The position numbers and the translations under genes were made by a program. 9,977 nucleotides of DNA from assembly GCA_019689955.1 (NCBI GenBank), contig JADGGM010000051.1:1-9977 (forward strand), read 5' to 3'. Within the stretch, counting starts at the first letter, position 1. The number at the start of each line of letters is the position of its first letter. The notes below the pieces were generated by a model. That model saw only the letters and a program-made list of their open reading frames with translations, was not told the DNA's origin and did not search any database. Origin of the DNA: Gemmatimonadaceae bacterium (GTDB lineage: Bacteria > Gemmatimonadota > Gemmatimonadetes > Gemmatimonadales > Gemmatimonadaceae). Of this stretch, positions 1 to 5,758 are shown one piece after another.

Positions 1-57
1 GAGCGAGCCTGTGGCGAGGGCGGCGAGGGGGAGAAACGAACGAGGGAAGCGAGCCAT
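1..57 (-). CDS. Secreted protein, N-terminal fragment
   Basis: Only the first 19 codons lie inside the window; the gene runs leftward off the edge. The visible N-terminus (MARFPRSFLPLAALATGSL) has two arginines followed by a hydrophobic, alanine/leucine-rich stretch, which is the shape of a Sec signal peptide. No cleavage site or lipobox cysteine is reached before the edge. The ATG at 57-55 is preceded by GGAG on the same strand (66-63) at a 5-nt spacing, which supports this start. It is divergent from the plug-domain lipoprotein at 249. Its function cannot be told from this fragment. It could also be a lipoprotein if a cysteine follows. Confidence 0.55.
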   Translation of the reverse strand, partial: MARFPRSFLPLAALATGSL

Positions 58-248
58 GCGTGCTCCACGGTGAAGGTCGCGGACGGATGGGCGCGTTTCC
101 CCAGCTATACGTGAATGCCCGGGCGTCTGTTGGCCATGACCGGCTTGCTGCGGTGCGACGAGGATCGTAGTGTGGAGCGCGGCCCGTGCCGATGGTGGTG
201 CGGCGCGCGCTTCGACGATCGTGGAGGCGGGACCGCCCAGGAGGAGTC
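58..248. other. Divergent intergenic region, weak promoter candidates only
   Basis: This 191-bp spacer separates the leftward secreted-protein start from the rightward lipoprotein. Rightward, TTGCTG (145-150) and TAGTGT (168-173) are separated by 17 bp and could form a weak sigma-70-type promoter. Leftward, TATAGC (109-104) resembles a -10 box but has no convincing -35 partner. A strong Shine-Dalgarno, AGGAGGAG, occupies 239-246 just before the lipoprotein ATG. An open frame with an ATG at 186 would add 21 Arg-rich residues in front of the signal peptide and is not preferred. I see no RNA gene or repeat here. Confidence 0.3.
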
Positions 249-692
249 ATGCCGCGTCGACCAGCTCGGCTCGTGGTGCTCTCCGGTGTCGCACTGCTCG
301 CGGCGTGCGCGACCAACAGGCCTCGTGCGTCGAAGCACGACGCGCGGGGGACGATAGTCACCGCGCAGGACCTCCACGGCGGGGGGGAGCGGTCGCTGCT
401 CGACATCGTCGCGCGGCGCCTGCCGAACATGCAGGTGTTGCGCACCGCCGAGTGCCCCGACATCTACCTCCGCGGCCGCTCGACCGTCGAGACCCCCTCC
501 AATCCGTCGATCTACGTCGATGGGCAGCACGCGGCGAACACGTGCGTGCTGGAGATGCTCAGCGCGACCGACGTTGCACAGGTGGAGGTGTACCCGTTCG
601 GCGTCGCCTCGCGCCCGGGGTACCCGGCCGACCCGAACGGCCTGATCTTGATCTTCATGATGCACGGCGCCCGCGCCGATAGCACGCCCTGA
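249..692 (+). CDS. Free-standing TonB-plug-domain lipoprotein
   Basis: 147 residues. Residues 1-20 form a lipoprotein signal peptide: Arg at 3, 4 and 7, then a hydrophobic core, then LLAAC with the lipidated Cys at 20. The mature part lines up segment by segment with the plug of the SusC-like protein in this window: IVARRLPNMQV with IVNQLEGKVSGV, IYLRGRSTV with IVIRGANSI, PSIYVDG with PLFVVDG, ATDVAQVEVYP with PDDIASITILK, and PNGLILI with ANGAIII. No beta-barrel follows; the gene ends just after the plug. Two extra cysteines (69 and 99) could form a disulfide. The ATG at 249 is chosen because AGGAGGAG sits immediately upstream and because it places the signal peptide at the N-terminus. It is convergent with the susCD operon. 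The role is unknown: a soluble plug-like domain on a membrane anchor could bind a TonB system, a receptor or a ligand. The fold assignment is fairly secure, the function is not. Confidence 0.75.
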   Translation: MPRRPARLVVLSGVALLAACATNRPRASKHDARGTIVTAQDLHGGGERSLLDIVARRLPNMQVLRTAECPDIYLRGRSTVETPSNPSIYVDGQHAANTCVLEMLSATDVAQVEVYPFGVASRPGYPADPNGLILIFMMHGARADSTP

Positions 693-699
693 ACGGAGC

Positions 700-732
700 G
701 CGGGCGGCACCGCACGTCGCGGTGCCGCCCGC
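700..732. terminator. Bidirectional hairpin between convergent genes
   Basis: GCGGGCGGCACCGC (700-713) and its exact reverse complement (719-732) enclose the 5-nt loop ACGTC, giving a 14-bp perfect GC-rich stem. It starts 8 bp after the plug-lipoprotein stop and lies 25 bp beyond the stop of the leftward susD-like gene, so it could end transcripts from both sides. Neither flank has a T-tract, so it is not a textbook intrinsic terminator. In high-GC bacteria such stems may act as weak terminators or as 3'-end stabilisers. Confidence 0.6.
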
Positions 733-757
733 TCACGGGGCTCCGGGTGGATGGCGA

Positions 758-2335
758 TTACGGGCCGCAGGTCGGCGCGTCGACGTACGTCGGAGCGGCG
801 GTGGGGTTCGTGTCCCAGTACATGCGGGAGCCGAAGTTGTCCGGCCCCTGCCGGCTCACCGCCGCGTTGAGGTTCTCGGCGTTCACGGCGTACTCGGTCT
901 GCGAGTACTCGAAGCGGCGCGGGACGAAGTCGATGATCGCAGCGGGCCCCGCCTTGACCGTCGACGGCTGGCACGTGCGGCGCCACTCCGCCCACGCCTG
1001 CGTTCCATCAGTGAACAGCGCGATCCACTTCTGGACCGCGATCCGCTTCAATCGATCGGCCTGCGTCGCTGCGGCGTCATAAGAGACGCTCGGCTCGGCG
1101 AGATACGCGTCGACGGTCGGCGCGTCGGTGATCCCCCATTGCTCCATGGAGGCGCGAACCGCGCTCTCGTAGTACTCCTTCGCCGTGCCCGGGAGCGAGG
1201 GGACGAGCCCGCGCTCCTTCGCCTCGGCCTCGATGAACAGCACCTCGGCCGCCGTCAGCAGGAACGAGGGTTGGCGCGCGCCGCCGTTCTCCGCGTAGAA
1301 GCCCGCGCCGAGCTTCGAGGCGATCTTGATGTACTTCCCCGCAGAGTCGTTCAACAGGCCGTTGGGCATCCCGCCGTAGCCGCCTGGATAGAGCGACGAG
1401 TCCGCGACCGGCTGCGCGTAGACGCCAGTCCGCGGATCGTTCGTCGCGACGAGGATGTCCATGAGCGTGCGCGACATGCGATGGTCATCGCGCGACTTGA
1501 AGTTGTCCGACCACGGGTTGTTGAACACGCCGTCGCCGGGCCAGCGCAGCTCGGCGTTGTCCGCGTTCGTCTCGATCACGCCGCCGGGGTCGGAGAAGGC
1601 GGCCGCGAGCTCCGCCTGCGCCGTCGTCGGGTCGACGTTCACGAGACGAAGGGCGAGGCGCGCGTGCAGCGAGTTGGCGAACTTCTGCCACTCCGCGTTG
1701 TCCCCTCCGTAGATCGGATCGGCGCTCCCGAGCCCCGGGCCGCTCGCCGCATCGAGATCCACGGCGGCCTGGTGCAGCGTGGCGAAGAAGCTCGTGTAGA
1801 TGTCCTTCTGGGCATCGTACGCCGGGGTGAGCGTGCCCCCCGCCGTGTCCCCCTGGAGCGCCTGCGAGTACGGGATGTCGCCCCATACGTCGGTGAGGTT
1901 GCTGAACGTCCATGTCTGCATGACGAGCGCCGGGGCGTAGACCCCCGCGTCCTGGTCCGAGCGCCCGACGGATACGACCTTCTTGAAGTCCTCGAGCTCG
2001 TTGGCGTACGCTGCGTCGAAGAAGCCGGTGGTGTTCGAGCCCTGCAGGCGGGCGTAGCGATCCTCGTCGGGGTACTGCACCTCGGCGAGGTGCTGCGCCA
2101 CCCACTCGGTGCCGCGCAGGTCGAAGCCCGTGCCCAGCCACCGCCCCACCGCGGTCCGGGTCGCGTTCGTGAACACGGGGCCCGCGGGGGCGACCGTCGG
2201 GTGGTTGGGATCGTTGTTGATGCTCGTGAGGTTGCTGTTGTCGCACCCACCTGCCGCGAGCAGGACGGCGCACGCTGCCGCAACCCCGGCGACGCGGACT
2301 CGCGTCGGCGCCGCCGCGTGACGATGGCCGGTCAT
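758..2335 (-). CDS. SusD/RagB-family outer-membrane lipoprotein
   Basis: 525 residues. This is the surface substrate-binding lipoprotein that caps a SusC transporter. Residues 1-31 are a lipoprotein signal ending in LLAAGGC, with lipid Cys31. The mature protein shows hallmarks of the SusD-like group typified by Pfam SusD-like_2: NNDPNHPT after the anchor (40-47), DVWGDIPYSQAL (149-160), WQKFANSLHARLALR (216-230), FLLTAAEVLFIEAEA (358-372), QKWIALFTDGTQAWAEWRRT (435-454) and MYWDTN near the C-terminus (505-510). The length is normal for the family. The ATG at 2335 overlaps the susC-like stop as ATGA and has AGGTGA just upstream; an in-frame ATG at 2461 would bury the signal peptide. Cys455 follows WRRT where related proteins often have Gly, and Cys523 lies near the end; the two might pair. 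The bound ligand cannot be read from the sequence. Confidence 0.93.
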   Translation of the reverse strand: MTGHRHAAAPTRVRVAGVAAACAVLLAAGGCDNSNLTSINNDPNHPTVAPAGPVFTNATRTAVGRWLGTGFDLRGTEWVAQHLAEVQYPDEDRYARLQGSNTTGFFDAAYANELEDFKKVVSVGRSDQDAGVYAPALVMQTWTFSNLTDVWGDIPYSQALQGDTAGGTLTPAYDAQKDIYTSFFATLHQAAVDLDAASGPGLGSADPIYGGDNAEWQKFANSLHARLALRLVNVDPTTAQAELAAAFSDPGGVIETNADNAELRWPGDGVFNNPWSDNFKSRDDHRMSRTLMDILVATNDPRTGVYAQPVADSSLYPGGYGGMPNGLLNDSAGKYIKIASKLGAGFYAENGGARQPSFLLTAAEVLFIEAEAKERGLVPSLPGTAKEYYESAVRASMEQWGITDAPTVDAYLAEPSVSYDAAATQADRLKRIAVQKWIALFTDGTQAWAEWRRTCQPSTVKAGPAAIIDFVPRRFEYSQTEYAVNAENLNAAVSRQGPDNFGSRMYWDTNPTAAPTYVDAPTCGP

Positions 2336-5300
2336 GGCGTCACCTGCAGGTTGATCCCGAAGCTCTTGGGGTTCGGGATGGTGGCGTACTCGACTCCCTG
2401 AAAGTTCCCCGTGCTGTACGAGAACTCCGGGTCGATGTTCGGCACGTTCGTGTGCGTCCACAGGTTGCGCCCGATGAACGCGAGGGTCACGGCCTGGGCC
2501 CGCATGCGGCTTACGAGCGACGACGGGAGGTCGTACGCGAGGCGCACCTCGCGCAGCTTGATCCAGCTATCGTCGTACACGAACGCTTCGTGGATGAAGT
2601 TGTTGCCCAGCGATTGGTAGTACTGCTCGGCGGTGACGCTCGTCGTGTTGGGCTGACCGGTCGCCTGGTCGATCCCGCGCGCTACGATGCCGGGCGCGTC
2701 CCAATCCTTCTCGCGGCCGTGCAGCGTGGAGGCGAAGACGCCGCTGTAGGTGCCCCACATGTTCGTGATGCTGAAGATGTCGCCCCCCTGGTGGATGTCG
2801 AAGAGGAAGCTCAGGGTGGCGTGCTTGTAGCGGAATTCGTTGTTCCACCCGCCGGTCCAGTCGGGCTGCACGTTGCCGAGCACCTTCTGCGGCCCCACTT
2901 GCGGGAGCCCGTTCTCCAGGAGGAGCTGCCCCGTGGCGCTGTCGCGGAGGAAGCTGTTGCCGTAGAGCGCGCCGTACGACTCGCCGCGCCGTGCCTCGAC
3001 GTTGATGTACCACGCGCTGCCCAGGACGACCGTCTGAATCCCCGGCGCGAGGCGCGCGACCTCGCTGCGGTTGTGCGAGTAGCTGAAGGTCGTGTTCCAC
3101 TCGAAGCCGCTCCGTGTGCGGATCGGCGTCACGTTGAGCAGCGCCTCGAACCCCTTGTTGGTGATGTCGCCGGCGTTCACCGCCTGGCGGCTGAACCCCG
3201 CCGCGGAGGAGACGGTGATGTTGATGATCTGGTTGGTCGTGGACTTCTCGTAGTACGTCGCGTCGAGGCTCGCGCGGTCGCCGAAGAAGCCGAGCTCCAG
3301 GCCGACCTCACCCGACTTGGTGATCTCGGGCTTCAGGTTGGCGTTGGCGAGCGTGTCGCCGAGCGAGTACAGCGGGAGCCCGCCGAACTTGCGCGAGTCG
3401 CCGACGAAGGTGGTGCGCAGTTGGTAGGGGGTGGCGCTGTTCCCCACGCGGGCGAGCGAGCCGCGCACCTTCATGTACGAGAGGACGCGCGACTTGAGGC
3501 TCGGGATCGCATCCGTGAGCACGACGGACGTGTTCACGGAGGGGTAGAAGTACGAGTTGTTCCCCTTGGGGAGCGTCGACGACCAGTCGTTGCGCGCTGT
3601 CCCTTCGACGGTCCACCAGTCGTTCCAGGTGAACGACGCGGACCCGTACACGCTGTTGAGCTGTAAGCGCTCGCTGTACTGGTTGAGCGTGGGGGTGACG
3701 GCCGCGTTGGAGACGTTGTAGATCCCCGGAACGAGGATGCCGGTCGTCTGCTGCTGCGTGCTGTTGTACGTCGTGTAGCGTTTGGCGGCGCCGACCGTCG
3801 CGGAGACGCCGAGCCGGCTCGCGACCTGGCGCGTGGCCGAGACGAGGACGTCGGTGTTGTTCTCGTGGCTCGCGTTGTTGAAGAGGGAGAAGCCGCCGTT
3901 GTAGCTCGGGTCGGACAGGCCGCTCCAGCTCACGTTGTCGGGCCCGAAGTCCTGGTCGATGGACATGTTGTAGATGTCCGATCCCGTCCGGAGCGTCGCG
4001 TTCAGCCAGTCGGTGAACGCGTAGCGGGCCGAGACCGTGCCGATGAACCGGTTGCGGGTGTCGCGCTCCGGGTTCGCGTACTGGAGCCAGAACGGGTTGC
4101 TGTGGTAGCTCTGGTTCCAGTTGAAATGGCGGCCGTTGGCGTCGTAGTCGTTCCAGTGGGCACGGAGCGCGTTCATGTCCACCTGGCGCCCGAACCACAC
4201 GAACTGCTCGAGGATCCCGTTGCTGTATCCGACGCCCGGGCGATTCTCCCCGTTGTTGCGGATGAAGTTCAGGCTCGCGTTGGTCGAGAGGTGGCTCCCG
4301 ACCTTGAGGTCGCCGGCGAGTGAACCGGTGAACCGCTGGAAGAAGTTGTTCGGGATGATCCCGCTCACGTTCTGCGCGCCCACCGCGAGGCGCGCGTTCG
4401 CGCGGTCGGTCCCGCCGCTGGCGGCGAGGTTGACGTCGTAGGTGTGGCCGGTGTTGAAGAAGCTCTCGACGTTGTTCGGGTGTGCGACCCAGGGCTGCTG
4501 CGCGCCCGTGAACTGGTCGACCAGGCGGCCGTCGAGCTTCGGGCCGTAGGACTGGTCGTTGTAGTCCTGGACCCCGCCGCCGTTGCCGTCCACGTAGCTG
4601 AATTGTCCGGCGGAGCCTTGCCCGTACTGGTTCTGGTAGTCGGGGAGGATGCCGACCTTGTCCCAGGTGTAGCTCGTGGTGAGGCGCGTCTCGATCTTCC
4701 CGTCGGTGCGTCCGCCGTTCTTGGTGGTGATGATGATCGCCCCGTTGGCGGCGCGTGAGCCGTAGAGCGCCGCGGCGTTGGGCCCCTTGAGGATCGTGAT
4801 GCTCGCGATGTCGTCGGGGTTGATGTCGCTGATCGCGCTCCCGAAGTCCCACCCGCCGCTCTGCGCGTTCCCGCCCATCGGGTGTCCGCCGCGGTCGCGG
4901 TTCGAGACCGGGATCCCGTCGACCACGAAGAGCGGCGTGTTGTCGCCGGTGATCGAGTTGGCGCCGCGGATCACGATGTTCGTGGAGCCGCCCTGCGTGC
5001 CCGAGGCGTTGATCGTGACCCCTGAGACTTTCCCCTCGAGCTGGTTCACGATGTTCTGGTCGTGCGTGGCGTTCAGCTCCTCGCTCGAGAGCTGCTGCAC
5101 CGCGGTGCCGAGCTGGCTCTTCTGCTTCTGGATCGCGAGCGCGGTGACGACGACCCCTTGCAGTTGGACCGGGTTCGACTCGAGCACGAAGTCGTGGGTG
5201 ATCGTGCCGGCGCTGAGGGTGATCGTCGCGGTGCTCGCCTTGTAGCCGATGAGGCGCGCGGTGAGCGTGGCCGTCTGTCCGGTCACGCGGGTGGCGGGGA

Positions 5301-5502
5301 TGGTGAAGGAGAACTGGCCGTCGTCCTTCGTGAGCGTTCCGAACCCAGTGCCGCGGAGCACGACGCTGGCGTTGGCGAGCGGCTGTCCGCTTTCGCTGGT
5401 GACGTGGCCACTGATCGTGGCGCTCCCGGCCTGGGCCGCGGCCCAAGCTGGCGCGAGCGCGAGCACGACGGGCAGGCCGATGAGCCGGCGTAGACTTAGC
5501 AT
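2332..5502 (-). CDS. SusC/RagA-family TonB-dependent transporter
   Basis: 1056 residues, a usual size for SusC proteins. It imports a ligand through the outer membrane using TonB energy, with the SusD-like partner as lid. A Sec signal peptide covers residues 1-24 (cleavage near AAAQ-AG). A carboxypeptidase-regulatory-like beta-sandwich follows at about 28-107 (ISGHVTSESGQPLANASVVLRG). The hydrophobic VVVTALAI segment (117-124) lies where the TonB-interacting region is expected. The plug spans about 132-262, with IVIRG (176-180), PLFVVDGIPVS (190-200), ILKGPNAAALYGSRAANGAI (237-256) and IITTKNGG. The rest is a barrel with many alternating aromatic strands. The C-terminus is FGINLQVTP; barrel proteins often end in an aromatic residue, so the final proline is slightly odd. 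Its TGA is shared with the ATG of the susD-like gene (ATGA), which implies coupled translation. A G17/C17 tract lies 21 bp upstream of the start. The ligand is unknown; position next to hydroxyproline genes suggests peptides or hydroxyproline compounds (inference). Confidence 0.95.
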   Translation of the reverse strand: MLSLRRLIGLPVVLALAPAWAAAQAGSATISGHVTSESGQPLANASVVLRGTGFGTLTKDDGQFSFTIPATRVTGQTATLTARLIGYKASTATITLSAGTITHDFVLESNPVQLQGVVVTALAIQKQKSQLGTAVQQLSSEELNATHDQNIVNQLEGKVSGVTINASGTQGGSTNIVIRGANSITGDNTPLFVVDGIPVSNRDRGGHPMGGNAQSGGWDFGSAISDINPDDIASITILKGPNAAALYGSRAANGAIIITTKNGGRTDGKIETRLTTSYTWDKVGILPDYQNQYGQGSAGQFSYVDGNGGGVQDYNDQSYGPKLDGRLVDQFTGAQQPWVAHPNNVESFFNTGHTYDVNLAASGGTDRANARLAVGAQNVSGIIPNNFFQRFTGSLAGDLKVGSHLSTNASLNFIRNNGENRPGVGYSNGILEQFVWFGRQVDMNALRAHWNDYDANGRHFNWNQSYHSNPFWLQYANPERDTRNRFIGTVSARYAFTDWLNATLRTGSDIYNMSIDQDFGPDNVSWSGLSDPSYNGGFSLFNNASHENNTDVLVSATRQVASRLGVSATVGAAKRYTTYNSTQQQTTGILVPGIYNVSNAAVTPTLNQYSERLQLNSVYGSASFTWNDWWTVEGTARNDWSSTLPKGNNSYFYPSVNTSVVLTDAIPSLKSRVLSYMKVRGSLARVGNSATPYQLRTTFVGDSRKFGGLPLYSLGDTLANANLKPEITKSGEVGLELGFFGDRASLDATYYEKSTTNQIINITVSSAAGFSRQAVNAGDITNKGFEALLNVTPIRTRSGFEWNTTFSYSHNRSEVARLAPGIQTVVLGSAWYINVEARRGESYGALYGNSFLRDSATGQLLLENGLPQVGPQKVLGNVQPDWTGGWNNEFRYKHATLSFLFDIHQGGDIFSITNMWGTYSGVFASTLHGREKDWDAPGIVARGIDQATGQPNTTSVTAEQYYQSLGNNFIHEAFVYDDSWIKLREVRLAYDLPSSLVSRMRAQAVTLAFIGRNLWTHTNVPNIDPEFSYSTGNFQGVEYATIPNPKSFGINLQVTP

Positions 5503-5507
5503 GTCTG

Positions 5508-5523
5508 CCCCCCGCGCCTCCTT
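5508..5523 (-). promoter_or_regulatory. susC Shine-Dalgarno region abutting the C-tract
   Basis: On the coding strand a perfect AAGGAGG (5523-5517) directly follows the 17-base C run and lies 14 nt from the ATG, longer than the usual spacing. A second purine block, GGGGGG (5513-5508), lies 5 nt from the ATG. The better-spaced block could serve as the actual ribosome-binding site, or the two may compete. The G6 block is complementary to the C17 tract just upstream, so the tract could fold onto it. Confidence 0.6.
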
Positions 5524-5540
5524 GGGGGGGGGGGGGGGGG
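5524..5540. repeat. 17-base G/C homopolymer upstream of susC
   Basis: Seventeen consecutive G on the plus strand (C on the susC-sense strand) lie 21 bp upstream of the susC-like ATG and directly next to AAGGAGG. It is by far the longest single-base run in the window; runs inside genes reach about 7. If the susC promoter at 5620-5648 is right, the tract is inside the 5' untranslated leader rather than between -35 and -10. Long G/C runs near outer-membrane protein genes are classic sites of slipped-strand length change in Neisseria and other bacteria. Run length is also error-prone in sequencing. Confidence 0.9.
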
Positions 5541-5619
5541 CGGCGGCGCGGCGCGAGGGCCGCGGCGGCGCTACCTGTTCAGTGAGTCATCGAAAGGGCG
5601 GCGAGCTGTCATCGCCATT

Positions 5620-5648
5620 TTGTTATCACAATGTCATGGTAATGTCAT
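5620..5648 (-). promoter_or_regulatory. Candidate sigma-70-type promoter for susCD
   Basis: On the minus strand ATGACA (5648-5643) and TAACAA (5625-5620) are separated by 17 bp, and TGA precedes the latter, giving an extended -10 form (TGATAACAA). A start near 5612 would leave a leader of roughly 110 nt containing the GC-rich segment, the C17 tract and the Shine-Dalgarno region. The -35 and spacer coincide with the two AATGTCATG repeats, so a protein bound there would block polymerase. This is a motif match only. The lineage may use a different -10/-33 consensus. Confidence 0.4.
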
Positions 5649-5649
5649 G
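5630..5649. repeat. Tandem AATGTCATG repeat, 11-bp period
   Basis: AATGTCATG occurs exactly at 5630-5638 and again at 5641-5649, a period of 11 bp, close to one helical turn, so both copies face the same side of the DNA. The pair overlaps the proposed susC -35 box and spacer. It shares the ATGTCA word with the longer repeats at 5669-5702. A likely role is an operator for a regulator acting on susCD; the binding protein is unknown. Confidence 0.65.
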
Positions 5650-5668
5650 AAGGCGTTATGGCCTATGC

Positions 5669-5702
5669 CAAAATATGTCAGACCCACAAAATATGTCAGA
5701 CC
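5669..5702. repeat. Two 16-bp direct repeats, probable operator
   Basis: CAAAATATGTCAGACC is present exactly at 5669-5684 and 5687-5702, separated by the dinucleotide CA. Each copy contains the odd-length palindrome GTC-A-GAC. That fits the GT-N3-AC core reported for operators of the FadR/FCD branch of GntR regulators, and a gene of that branch starts 57 bp downstream. The sites lie upstream of both proposed promoters: about 20 bp from the susC -35 and 16 bp from the gntR -35. Activation or divergent control is therefore as possible as repression. That these repeats bind this GntR protein is inference. Confidence 0.7.
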
Positions 5703-5718
5703 ACCATAAGTTTGTCGG

Positions 5719-5748
5719 TTGACCGTTGCCGGACTCTCTGGATATTTT
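5719..5748 (+). promoter_or_regulatory. Sigma-70-type promoter of the gntR operon
   Basis: TTGACC (5719-5724) and TATTTT (5743-5748) are separated by 18 bp, and a start 7-10 bp further would fall at about 5755-5758, at or just before the ATG at 5759. The -35 box overlaps a small inverted repeat, GTC-GGTT-GAC (5714-5723), which could be a further weak regulator site. The AT-rich -10 stands out from the GC-rich surroundings. The consequence is a leaderless or nearly leaderless mRNA for the first gene. Confidence 0.55.
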
Positions 5749-5758
5749 ATCCGAACCT

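Noticed and set aside
381..387. G7 run in the plug-lipoprotein gene, and a similar G7 at 7267-7273 in the dehydrogenase, as frameshift switches
   Set aside because: Seven Gs are common at this GC content and both encode in-frame glycines. The second is in the conserved MGGKN active-site motif.
722..2401. A 559-codon plus-strand open frame opposite the SusD-like gene
   Set aside because: It has no domain signature and biased Arg/Val/Gly composition, and it is antisense to a gene with strong SusD motifs.
3308..5446. A 712-codon second open frame within the SusC-like gene on the same strand
   Set aside because: It is Arg/His/Gln-rich, has no signal peptide or motif, and the SusC frame explains the region fully.
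5669..5702. Minimal CRISPR-like repeat
   Set aside because: There are only two 16-bp copies separated by 2 bp, with no spacers and no cas genes. An operator is far more likely.
5726..5758. TTG start adding 11 residues to the GntR regulator
   Set aside because: It lies between the -35 and -10 boxes of the best promoter and has no Shine-Dalgarno, and the added residues carry no domain content.
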